Below, in pieces: positions 1-6,236 of a stretch of 10,851 bases of DNA. Below the pieces are notes generated by a model. The model did not search any database, was not told where the DNA came from, and saw nothing but the letters and a program-made list of their open reading frames with translations. Numbering within the stretch: the first letter of the stretch is position 1; every line of letters begins with the position of its first letter. Source of the stretch: JAJRXG01 sp047634015 (GTDB taxonomy: Bacteria; Bacteroidota; Bacteroidia; Chitinophagales; Saprospiraceae); NCBI GenBank assembly GCA_047634015.1, contig JBLIDB010000170.1, positions 1 to 10,851 on the forward strand. Reading direction: 5' to 3'. Both the position numbers and the translations under genes were made by a program.

Positions 1-90
1 TATGTTCTTGAAAATGTCAATGATACCAAAATAACAGACATTCATACGCTCTTGCCCAATAATTTTAATCCTCCAAATCTATACATGTAG
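1..90 (+). CDS. IS66-like transposase, C-terminal fragment (cut by window edge)
   Basis: The first frame is open from base 1 to a TAG at 88-90 and gives 29 residues beginning YVLENVNDTKITDIHTLLP and ending NPPNLYM. A YVLxN...I..LLPxNF tail is what I know from the C-terminal ends of IS66-family (TnpC) transposases, where a short helix is followed by a conserved LLP-N/H-x motif. The catalytic DDE domain lies outside the window, so the protein cannot be checked for activity. The stop is followed within 16 bases by the proposed end of the element. The call rests on a short tail only. It could be a solo transposase remnant, and the family is recognised from memory rather than by a search. Confidence 0.6.
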   Translation, partial: YVLENVNDTKITDIHTLLPNNFNPPNLYM

Positions 91-106
91 ATGCTCCTAC
101 GGATAC
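1..106 (+). mobile_element. right end of an IS66-like insertion sequence
   Basis: The transposase tail ends at base 90. Read on the minus strand, the bases from 106 inward begin GTATCCGTAGGAGC, a plausible terminal inverted repeat starting with GTA as IS66-family ends usually do. The boundary is supported from outside: immediately beyond it, on the minus strand, a lipoprotein signal peptide reads toward the element and hits a stop 8-10 bases inside it. The left end, the other transposition genes and the second terminal repeat are off the window. The exact boundary (about 106) and the expected 8-base target duplication (about 107-114) are inferences. Confidence 0.45.
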
Positions 107-192
107 ATTTCTTTAACCTCTTTACAAGATTGAAATAGGAATATCAAAAGGAATGCTACTAGGACAAAGATTATTTTTGTTGTACTTTTTAT
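107..192 (-). pseudogene. lipoprotein 5' fragment, interrupted by the IS
   Basis: On the minus strand, codons from 192 down read KSTTK followed by IIFVLVAFLLIFLFQSC and KEVKE. This is a textbook bacterial lipoprotein signal: positive n-region, hydrophobic core and an LFQSC lipobox with the lipidated Cys. The codon where Met belongs (190-192) is ATA rather than ATG, and no other ATG, GTG or TTG precedes it in frame before a TAG upstream. Coding sense stops at the proposed IS end; the frame terminates at 97-99. The remainder of the gene would lie left of the IS, outside the window. A TATATTTG promoter box lies about 60 bases upstream. The mature protein's function cannot be stated. The fragment is short, so chance resemblance is possible but unlikely. 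Confidence 0.5.
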
Positions 193-441
193 ATTATTTG
201 CAGTATTGAGATAATTTGAATTCCGGATATGCTAAAAGTAGACAGAGGTACTTCAAATATATACTATTGAGAAAATTAAATATCCTCGGCCTCACGAAGT
301 TTACTCCAATACAGGTAAAAAGTTTACATCAGCTTCACTCAATTTATTTTTTTATGTGTTGAACTAACGATACTTGCGATCAATACAATTTAAGCGACTA
401 ATCAAAGATGAATATTGAGAGAAGACCGGCTCAAAATTCGT
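193..441. other. AT-rich spacer without a supportable gene
   Basis: Between the lipoprotein stub and the SnoaL-like gene I find no open frame with coding character. It contains the TATATTTG box noted separately and stop-rich sequence in all frames. One 16-codon minus-strand stretch near 295-345 has protein-like composition but is too short to call. Confidence 0.5.
254..261 (-). promoter_or_regulatory. -7 promoter box of the lipoprotein remnant
   Basis: The minus strand reads TATATTTG here, an exact match to the Bacteroidota sigma-70-type -7 consensus TAnnTTTG. It lies about 60 bases upstream of the remnant's expected start codon, facing it. The -33 partner is weak (a TTTA at about 15 bases spacing), so only the -7 half is well supported. 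In AT-rich sequence this octamer can occur by chance. Confidence 0.35.
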
Positions 442-873
442 TTAGATCCGATATTCTCGATCAGTGTAATTGAAGTCGCGTAGCTCTCGATTGCGTACGT
501 CCTGTAAATAGAAATTGTTGTGGTACGAACGTATCTCAGCTATTTTATCATCTTGGAATAAGTACCACTCACTGCCGCGTAACAGCTCCGAAACCCCTGT
601 CTGTAACCATCGCATACTCCATTCGATCACCGCTTCAGGCTCTTGTACAAGCGCATGATCTAATTCCCAATTGGATTGAGTACGGGGCGCAATCTTCGCC
701 CAGTAAGTTGCCAGTCCTAAAGCACTTCGTACCGCGCTATGGTCGACAAAGTAATGAACGACATCGTCCGTAAATGTAGACATCATGAGGTCTACATCGG
801 CCGTGTTACAGCCACGATAGTACGTGTGAATTATTTCAATGTAACGGTGCCCTGTGGTTCGAGGTTTGTTCAT
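442..873 (-). CDS. SnoaL-like / NTF2-fold family protein
   Basis: This is a 143-residue cytoplasmic protein without a signal peptide or membrane segment. The pattern is that of the SnoaL-like branch of the NTF2 superfamily: an N-terminal helix with YxEIIHTYYRGCNTADVDLM (about 11-30), then FTDDVVHYFVDH (34-45), and a C-terminal sheet SEWYLFQDDKIAEIRSYHNN (101-120) with the usual F-x-x-x-K-I-x-x-I-x-x-Y turn. Such domains are small cone-shaped barrels that act as isomerases, hydrolases or plain ligand-binding modules, so the reaction cannot be named. Length is normal for a stand-alone family member. The ATG at 871-873 is the first in frame. Sampled lines give about 43-50% GC, against about 40% for the neighbouring peptidase and less in the spacers, which together with the nearby IS end hints at a separate origin. 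No partner gene is adjacent. Confidence 0.75.
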   Translation of the reverse strand: MNKPRTTGHRYIEIIHTYYRGCNTADVDLMMSTFTDDVVHYFVDHSAVRSALGLATYWAKIAPRTQSNWELDHALVQEPEAVIEWSMRWLQTGVSELLRGSEWYLFQDDKIAEIRSYHNNFYLQDVRNRELRDFNYTDREYRI

Positions 874-1202
874 TTATAGCTATTAATTTGTTTGTCCCAA
901 TTCAACTTTAATGAGTAGTATTCAGCACAAATTAGCGAATCACATTTTATATTCATTCTAATGTCTACACTGCTCTTCTATAATTATACTCGTCGACTCG
1001 TTGAACACTTGACATAGAATTCAGGGCAGTTTTTGCTCGGACTACTTGGGCTGAATCTTATTAACGCTCTCATATAAACGTCCTAATCCAAAATGGCGTC
1101 AGATATATCTTCCTTTCCTGAGACTGTTCTATCCAAAGATAGAAGTATAGCATAACCTTCCTATATATTGACTGTCAATTCAGCGTAAAGGAAAACGAGG
1201 AT
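874..1202. other. intergenic region, no supported gene
   Basis: This 329-base spacer lies downstream of the M14 peptidase and upstream of the SnoaL-like gene, both on the minus strand. It should hold the promoter of the latter, but I find no perfect TAnnTTTG box; the nearest is an imperfect CAAATTAG (plus strand) near 928. No strong hairpin with a T-run follows the peptidase stop. A minus-strand stretch around 1080-1160 is open for roughly 30 codons with protein-like composition but matches nothing I know. Confidence 0.45.
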
Positions 1203-3872
1203 TTATTTTTCCGCTTCAATTATAGGTGCTCTCCAAAAATCTTTATTTCCCTTAGCACCCTTGGCCAGTGCCTCAGTATACAAAATTGAATTAAACAAAA
1301 TTCGAAAAGTGCCAAATGTTTGCCCTCGCCATTGGGGTCGGAAGCCATGCAATAAGACATGTCCATTTCCATGAGCTACATCCAAGGATGAAGCATATCC
1401 TTGCAAATACTTTTCTCCTAATAAATAGCCAGAACGCAATGGACTTCCTTGATCCCGATATTTAGCTAAAGCTTGCCCTTTAAAGCCTTCTAAAGTGGTA
1501 AAAACGGGGCTTCGCCATACGAAGACATTGGCGCTATTTGACATTCCTGCCATTACTGGATGCGAGTTATTGACATCCATTTCCAAAATAGATCCTCCGG
1601 TAAAAAAATCTTTACGACTTAAATCTGCTACGACATTTTTTACAGGTAAATGCAAAGCATCAATCGCAAAATCACTACTTTGATTCAAACACACTAAGGT
1701 TCCCCCTGCGCGCACAAATCTATCCAAATTTTGTACTTCAATTACCCCTAGTCCACCTTCATACCTTGGAGGTACGGATCCTTTTGTATATCCCTCTGTT
1801 ATAGCCGAAGGGCGGTCTGAAGTCAATAAAATGACATCAAAACGCTCTTTTAAACCTCCCGCTGTAAAAGCACCATTACCAATATTAGTAAATTCGAATC
1901 CATATTGTTCTAAAACCCATCTTGTCCAACCTTCATCCATGCTCACCCGATGAGGCCGATAAAGTGCAACCCTACTTTTCACAGGGATAGCACCCTTTAT
2001 AGAAACAGCTAATTCGCCATTGACTTCAAATTCATTAGCTATTTGTTGAATATCAGTGACCCCATTGATGGCATATTTACCATCGATATATTGAATGTTT
2101 CCACCTTTTTTCAGCCCCTGATTAAGAACTTTGAAGGTGTTATTTTCTTTAGGGTCAAGAATTAATGTACTTCCACGCCCTGATAGAATTGCTTTGGGGG
2201 GCTTAATTCCAGCCGCATTGGCATTCGTATTAAAGCCAATGCCTGGTGCAGAGTCCCATTTAGCAATATCCGAATCGCTATCAGTTAACCAGTCGGCAGC
2301 ATCATCTTCTACCGATTTTAATACAGCATGAATTTCCGGACTCAAAGGGTTGACGGCTGCAATAACTTTCAGATCAAATAATAATGGGAGACTCCAACCT
2401 GCTGCATCATAAGGTTGTTCCGGTGGACCACCAGGATATTCTCTTATGTCAGGATAGTCTTGAATAGATAAAATTTGACGAGCTAATTCTGCATATTCTT
2501 GATTCATAGGGATTATCCAGGTGTCTATTGGGTAACTAACCCCATCTATAGTTGTAGCTTGACTTAATTGTTGTACTTGAATTCCATTAAAAGCCAAGCG
2601 CCTTAGTAATTCTACCGCTGCCACAGGATCTCTTTGTTTTTGTGGTATGATATAGGCATAAGGTGGTTCCTCTTCATATTTTTTAATGGTATTCCGACCA
2701 GCTTGATATCGGTTATACAGAATCACTTCTCCATATTTTGCAGCATAGTCCAAGGTAGCTTTGGATGCAGTAAGCATATATTCCACAGGATCTCTTAATC
2801 GCCACCAGCCTCCTTTCCACGGGCTGTTATAAAGGGATTCAATTCGTAAGTCCTTCCTATTTTCTGGAAAATCCTTTATTGTATAAAAGTAAGGTGTCGC
2901 ATATTTATATAAAGCAGTTTCTGTCCAATAGGCTGGAATATTTTGCAAAACCGGCATATAGTCGATATATCCTGGATACCAGGCATCGAAACCCTTACCC
3001 ATATGAACAGCGCCCGTTTGCCCATTCGATTCTAATGCTTGAGCGATGGCCATACCAATCATATTGACTTCTCTGGAGACAATTGGCGGTGCTTGCGAAG
3101 CAATAGGTTCTGCGAATGGGGGCAACCACATTCTGGTTGGAAAAGGTGACGATTGATGATGGATATATATAATATTGGGTTCCCAGTGTCGCCAAGTTCG
3201 AGCCACGACTCTGGATTCGATCATATTATTCATATAGGCATCTCGATTATTATCATGGCCAACATATTTTTGATAAAGTTTTGGAATGGGTGCCACTTCA
3301 TAGGGAGTTCCCACATTTGAATGATACCAATTAGCTACCATATTTTGACCATCAGGATTTAGTGAGGGCCAAAGCATAATAATTACCTTGTCAAGGATTT
3401 CCTCAATCATTGCATCATCTGAATTACTTACTAAATCGTAAGCTAATTCGATCGTATGTTGACCACATGCCACTTCAGTGGAGTGCAGCCCGCCGTCAAT
3501 ATGTACAAATGGTTTTCCTTCTTTTGCTAATTGTTTCGCTGCGGCATCTGTCAATCCTTTTGGATGTGCCAGTTGATTGGCTATCTGTCTATATTTTTCA
3601 ACATTTTTTAAATTTTCCTCAGAAGAGATCAGTGCAAAATACCAAGGTAAACCATTGGAAGTCTTACCAATTTCTACCATTTTTATTTTACTACTAACGG
3701 CTTCCAGTTTTTGGAAATAGTCCAATGCCTGATCATAGGTAGCTAGATGAAAATCCGCACCTACTTTGTGTCCCAGTACTTCTTCTGGAGTTGGGATGAT
3801 TGCCTCTTGTGCAAAGGAAGGTAGGTGAGCGGCAAAAAGGAAGACAAAAATATAAAGTAGGATTTTGTGCAT
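1203..3872 (-). CDS. secreted M14-family zinc carboxypeptidase, multidomain
   Basis: This is an 889-residue exported metallopeptidase. Residues 1-22 form a Sec signal peptide (KILLYIFVFLFAAHLPSFAQ, cleavage probably after SFA). The M14 catalytic domain spans about 35-350. H130 and E133 in LHSTE are the HxxE zinc ligands, NPDG is at 172-175 and NNRDAY at 208-213, H238/H239 in YIHHQS supplies the third ligand, and E318 in YWTETA fits the catalytic glutamate. After a linker, residues about 630-760 resemble a class I glutamine amidotransferase-like fold (DVILLTSDRP, then RFVRAGGTLVCLN) without an obvious catalytic triad. This long architecture is common in Bacteroidota M14 proteins. All catalytic residues are present, so activity is expected, probably removing C-terminal residues from peptides in the periplasm or outside the cell. 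The ATG at 3870-3872 starts directly at the signal peptide. It stands alone, with no operon partner visible. Substrate specificity is unknown. Confidence 0.88.
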   Translation of the reverse strand: MHKILLYIFVFLFAAHLPSFAQEAIIPTPEEVLGHKVGADFHLATYDQALDYFQKLEAVSSKIKMVEIGKTSNGLPWYFALISSEENLKNVEKYRQIANQLAHPKGLTDAAAKQLAKEGKPFVHIDGGLHSTEVACGQHTIELAYDLVSNSDDAMIEEILDKVIIMLWPSLNPDGQNMVANWYHSNVGTPYEVAPIPKLYQKYVGHDNNRDAYMNNMIESRVVARTWRHWEPNIIYIHHQSSPFPTRMWLPPFAEPIASQAPPIVSREVNMIGMAIAQALESNGQTGAVHMGKGFDAWYPGYIDYMPVLQNIPAYWTETALYKYATPYFYTIKDFPENRKDLRIESLYNSPWKGGWWRLRDPVEYMLTASKATLDYAAKYGEVILYNRYQAGRNTIKKYEEEPPYAYIIPQKQRDPVAAVELLRRLAFNGIQVQQLSQATTIDGVSYPIDTWIIPMNQEYAELARQILSIQDYPDIREYPGGPPEQPYDAAGWSLPLLFDLKVIAAVNPLSPEIHAVLKSVEDDAADWLTDSDSDIAKWDSAPGIGFNTNANAAGIKPPKAILSGRGSTLILDPKENNTFKVLNQGLKKGGNIQYIDGKYAINGVTDIQQIANEFEVNGELAVSIKGAIPVKSRVALYRPHRVSMDEGWTRWVLEQYGFEFTNIGNGAFTAGGLKERFDVILLTSDRPSAITEGYTKGSVPPRYEGGLGVIEVQNLDRFVRAGGTLVCLNQSSDFAIDALHLPVKNVVADLSRKDFFTGGSILEMDVNNSHPVMAGMSNSANVFVWRSPVFTTLEGFKGQALAKYRDQGSPLRSGYLLGEKYLQGYASSLDVAHGNGHVLLHGFRPQWRGQTFGTFRILFNSILYTEALAKGAKGNKDFWRAPIIEAEK

Positions 3873-4153
3873 AATTGGTTCTTAAATCTTCTCGAAAAAA
3901 TAAATATGTATTGACAATAAGCTAGCTCAATGAAGGCGAGCATGGAGTGAAGATAGGGAATAGGGAAGAAGTGGAATTACAAATGAACTGTGTTATATTA
4001 AATGTTCGTTTTGATGGACCCTCAAGACAGGTGTAAAAAAAAGAAGGATTAATCTTGCTCAGTCACGATAAGTAAAACGACGGTTGTATTTAACGGTTTT
4101 TAAAAATAATATATAGATTTCGCTAACAAAAATGGCCGAACTGACAGCTTCTG

Positions 4154-4327
4154 TCAATTACTAAGAATAGTTTCGTCAAGTCTTAATTTTATTTTTTCCA
4201 ACCCATCATGGGAATCTTCCCTTGTTTCATCCAGAGCGTTCAATGCGTCATTCTGTACATCCAGAAAAATGAAAATAAAACGGAAGAGGAAATGGAAATA
4301 TATGTCTGTATAATTGATCTGGTGAAC
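4154..4327 (-). other. unrecognised open frame, possible gene remnant
   Basis: On the minus strand 57 codons are open between stops, ending at a TGA (4154-4156). The C-terminal part reads LDVQNDALNALDETRED then SHDGLEKIKLRLDETILSN: strongly charged and helix-forming, unlike random translated AT-rich DNA, and preceded by an aromatic/hydrophobic stretch. No ATG, GTG or TTG start is present, so it could only be the 3' end of a decayed gene. The antisense frame is also open, which weakens the case. I recognise no family. Confidence 0.2.
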
Positions 4328-4388
4328 TCAGTATGAAGTAAAATCACAGTATTAACTTGTCTTTTTACCCTTGGTCTTCGTTTAGAAA

Positions 4389-4408
4389 ATGCTGATTATA
4401 ACCAGCAT
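4389..4408. promoter_or_regulatory. 20-base palindrome, candidate operator
   Basis: Arms ATGCTG and CAGCAT flank a TTATAA core, with nine of ten base pairs symmetric (the single mismatch is A4395/C4402). It lies 114 bases upstream of the small membrane protein gene and just upstream of a candidate -33 element, a position that suits a dimeric regulator of the symporter unit. No regulator gene is adjacent. Function is inferred from symmetry alone. Confidence 0.35.
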
Positions 4409-4425
4409 AATTCCGTTTTCCCAGC

Positions 4426-4460
4426 TTTGGTCAGAAGGAATATTCTGTGTCTTTATTTTG
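4426..4460 (+). promoter_or_regulatory. weak candidate promoter for the DUF3311-like/symporter unit
   Basis: TTTG at 4426-4429 and TTATTTTG at 4453-4460 (seven of eight to TAnnTTTG, with T for A at the second position) are separated by 23 bases, at the long end for Bacteroidota promoters. The start codon is 62 bases downstream. This is the best match in the spacer, but it is not strong. Confidence 0.3.
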
Positions 4461-4522
4461 ATTTACTTCATGCTTGATGAATCATTCATGCTACTCAGTT
4501 TTTTGATTTACAAATAATAAAG

Positions 4523-4711
4523 ATGAATACTAATAAAGGAATATTCTGGATAGTTGCATTCTCTTTAATCTTCCTTCTTTCGCAAGATTATTTATTTGTT
4601 ACGTGGGAGAGTAGGCCTGCAATTTTTGGATTCCCCACATGGCTGTTTTGGTTTGCTCTTGTCCAGGCGCTATTTATCTCTATTTATCTCTATTTTCTAT
4701 TGGTTTTCTAA
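4523..4711 (+). CDS. small DUF3311-like membrane protein, symporter partner
   Basis: This is a 62-residue protein with two membrane segments, about 7-25 (GIFWIVAFSLIFLLSQDYL) and about 38-61 (FPTWLFWFALVQALFISIYL). Between them is RPAIFGFP, matching the P-x-x-F-G-x-P turn I know from DUF3311-type proteins; the YhdT-like proteins paired with PanF have a similar layout. Such small subunits are habitually encoded immediately upstream of a sodium:solute symporter and are thought to assist it. Here the next gene, starting 15 bases after the TAA, is exactly such a symporter, so the two are surely co-transcribed. The ATG at 4523 follows an A-rich leader without a Shine-Dalgarno. The frame is intact although its partner's is broken. 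Family assignment rests on topology, motif and position. Confidence 0.65.
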   Translation: MNTNKGIFWIVAFSLIFLLSQDYLFVTWESRPAIFGFPTWLFWFALVQALFISIYLYFLLVF

Positions 4712-5116
4712 AAAGTATTGGAAAGAATGATTTATGCCATTCTGATCACATATATCGTTGTTGTTTTTATTGGCAGTCTTGGAGGAGCAAAAGAGCAATC
4801 GCAGACACCCGAGGGCTATTTCTTAGCTAATCGTGGACTCGGAACGATGGCCTTGTTTTTTACAATTTTAGCCACTAATTTTAGCGCATTCTACTTTTTG
4901 GGATTTGCTGGTGCTGGATATCGAATAGGGTATGCTCATTATGTAATGATGTCTTTGGGGACAGGATTCGCTTGCATTTCCTTTTACATTGTCGGCACTA
5001 AGATATGGACACTGGGTAAGTTGCACGGATTCATAACACCTGCTGAGCTAATTTATCATCAAACAGGTAGCTCAGCATTGCGATGGGTTTTCGCTGCGGT
5101 CCATGTTGCTCTTCAC

Positions 5117-5120
5117 TTTT
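5117..5120 (+). other. frameshift site 1 (extra T in TTTT)
   Basis: Before this tract the protein is in frame 2 of the window, and after it the family sequence continues in frame 3. Without the shift the original frame reads on through FSLFSIAYYWGRLYS to a TGA at 5162-5164, losing the conserved PYLALxIIGAGYIL segment. Removing one T restores it. Confidence 0.6.
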
Positions 5121-5792
5121 CCTTATTTAGCATTGCATATTATTGGGGCAGGTTATATTCTTGAAAATTTTACTCAGGAGACCATACCCTATTTCTGGGG
5201 GGCCAGTTTTCTGACCTTATTTACAATCGCTTATGTCTGGATTGGAGGAATGAATAGCGTAGCGAAAACTGATTTGAAGCAGGGTCTCTTGATGATATTT
5301 TTAATGTTAGCAGCAGTGATCGTGATAGGCAGCAATTTAGGAGGATTAACAAGTGCACATGAAAAAGTATTTGAGATTCAACCGGATCTGTTTTCACGAG
5401 AGGGCCTACAAGATGCTTTCCCTCCAAAGAAATGGTTTAGTCTTCTGATATTTTGGGTGTTTTGCATTCCCATGTTTCCACAGATCTTTATGCGTTTTTA
5501 TATAGCAAAAGACTTAGATAGTTTGAAAAAATCTGCACTTCTTTATGGACTGATTCCTCTGTTCATTTCTATATTATCAGTAGTCGTTGGAGTCTTAGGT
5601 CATCTGACATTTCCAGATTTGGCGGGGAACGAGACCGACCAAATCTTGCCGAAGATGTTATCCAGTCATTCTCCAGAGTGGTTTGTAGGATTGGTGATGA
5701 CTGGAGCTTTAGCTGTATTTATGTCAACTTTGGATTCTCAGCTTTTAGCATTGAGCACTATTGCCACGAGGGACTTCATTAAGCCATTTAAG

Positions 5793-5800
5793 AAAATTTT
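5793..5800 (+). other. frameshift site 2 (one base missing in AAAATTTT)
   Basis: The current frame ends ...KPFKKILN at a TAA (5805-5807), while the expected continuation ELKDQVFVGRIWVV lies in the other frame. Adding one A or one T in this tract joins them and takes the gene back to its original frame. Confidence 0.6.
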
Positions 5801-6236
5801 GAATTAAAAGATCAAGTCTTTGTTGGTCGAATCTGGGTTGTGGTTTTTGCTTTAGTTGGATTGGAGATCGCAATGCAGCCATTTGATACAATTGATGATA
5901 TGGGACGATTGGCCTTTGGCGTCTTAGCTGTTCTATTTCCGGTGACATTAGTCACCTTGCGGTGGGGAGGCGTTCCTCCGTTCTTTTCGATACTCTCGAT
6001 TTTAGTTGGCGAACTTCTTTTGATCTCCTTTTACTATGAAGTGATTTTGACCGACTGGTTATTTGGCTTTGATAGTTTCATTGTTGTGTTGACCGTTTGT
6101 TTTGTAATCATAGCCGTAGGCAAGTTGATTGAAGCAGTTGGAAGCAAGTAGTTATATTTAGAATTAAGAGCAAATTCTATTGAGCAGCTGCGTCTACTTT
6201 TAGGCAGGTGTTCATTATAGTTTGATTATGATTTTT

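Larger units (their letters stand above)
3873..4522. other. 650-base divergent spacer with palindromes and a possible gene remnant
   Basis: It separates the minus-strand peptidase from the plus-strand symporter unit, so it must hold both promoters. I see a small TGACAG/CTGTCA hairpin (4142-4156), two overlapping short palindromes (4202-4221), a 20-base palindrome (4389-4408) and a weak promoter-like pair (4426-4460). A minus-strand frame at 4154-4327 is listed separately. No complete gene is supportable. Confidence 0.5.
4727..6151 (+). pseudogene. sodium:solute symporter (SSS family), frame broken twice
   Basis: Three consecutive frames together encode one about 474-residue SSS transporter in the right order. 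Part 1 (4727 to about 5119) has the first helix MIYAILITYIVVVFIG, EGYFLANRGLG and ILATNFSAFYFLG. Part 2 (about 5121-5795) has PYLALHIIGAGYIL, YVWIGGMNSVAKTDLKQG, FPQIFMRFYIAKD and the sodium-site-like FMSTLDSQLLALSTI. Part 3 (about 5797-6151) has VFVGRIWVVFALVG and the last helices. The first break is one extra T in TTTT (5117-5120): dropping it gives ALHFPYLAL. The second is one missing base in AAAATTTT (5793-5800): adding an A gives PFKKNFELKDQ. The shifts cancel, and all downstream motifs are preserved, so the lesion is recent or is a sequencing/assembly error. I prefer ATG 4727 over the upstream TTG 4718. If intact, it would import a small organic solute with sodium; the substrate is unknown. 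Confidence 0.8.

Noticed and set aside
295..345. Minus-strand peptide LSEADVNFLPVLE before a stop
   Set aside because: It looks like a protein C-terminus but covers only about 13-16 codons, with an upstream stop, so it cannot be supported.
1040..1165. Minus-strand open stretch with protein-like composition (EGYAILLSLDRTVSG and following)
   Set aside because: It spans about 30 codons with no start and a stop on each side, and matches no recognised family. This length is expected by chance.
2879..3697. Plus-strand and other-frame open stretches inside the M14 peptidase
   Set aside because: They are antisense or out-of-frame shadows of a gene with a complete set of catalytic motifs and show no domain character of their own.
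4142..4156. TGACAG-CTT-CTGTCA hairpin
   Set aside because: The stem is only 6 base pairs and no T-run follows. It is noted as structure only, not called as a terminator or operator.
4202..4221. Overlapping palindromes CCCA-TCA-TGGG and GGGAA-TC-TTCCC
   Set aside because: The arms are short and share bases, lie far from either start codon and have no T-run, so they are not distinguishable from chance.
4718..4726. TTG start for the broken symporter
   Set aside because: The ATG three codons later begins directly at the first hydrophobic helix and is preceded by a purine-rich GGAAAGA, so it is the better start.
6159..6179. TAGAATT/AATTCTA hairpin between the two convergent symporters as a terminator
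   Set aside because: The stem is 7 base pairs and almost all A/T, and no T-run follows in either direction.
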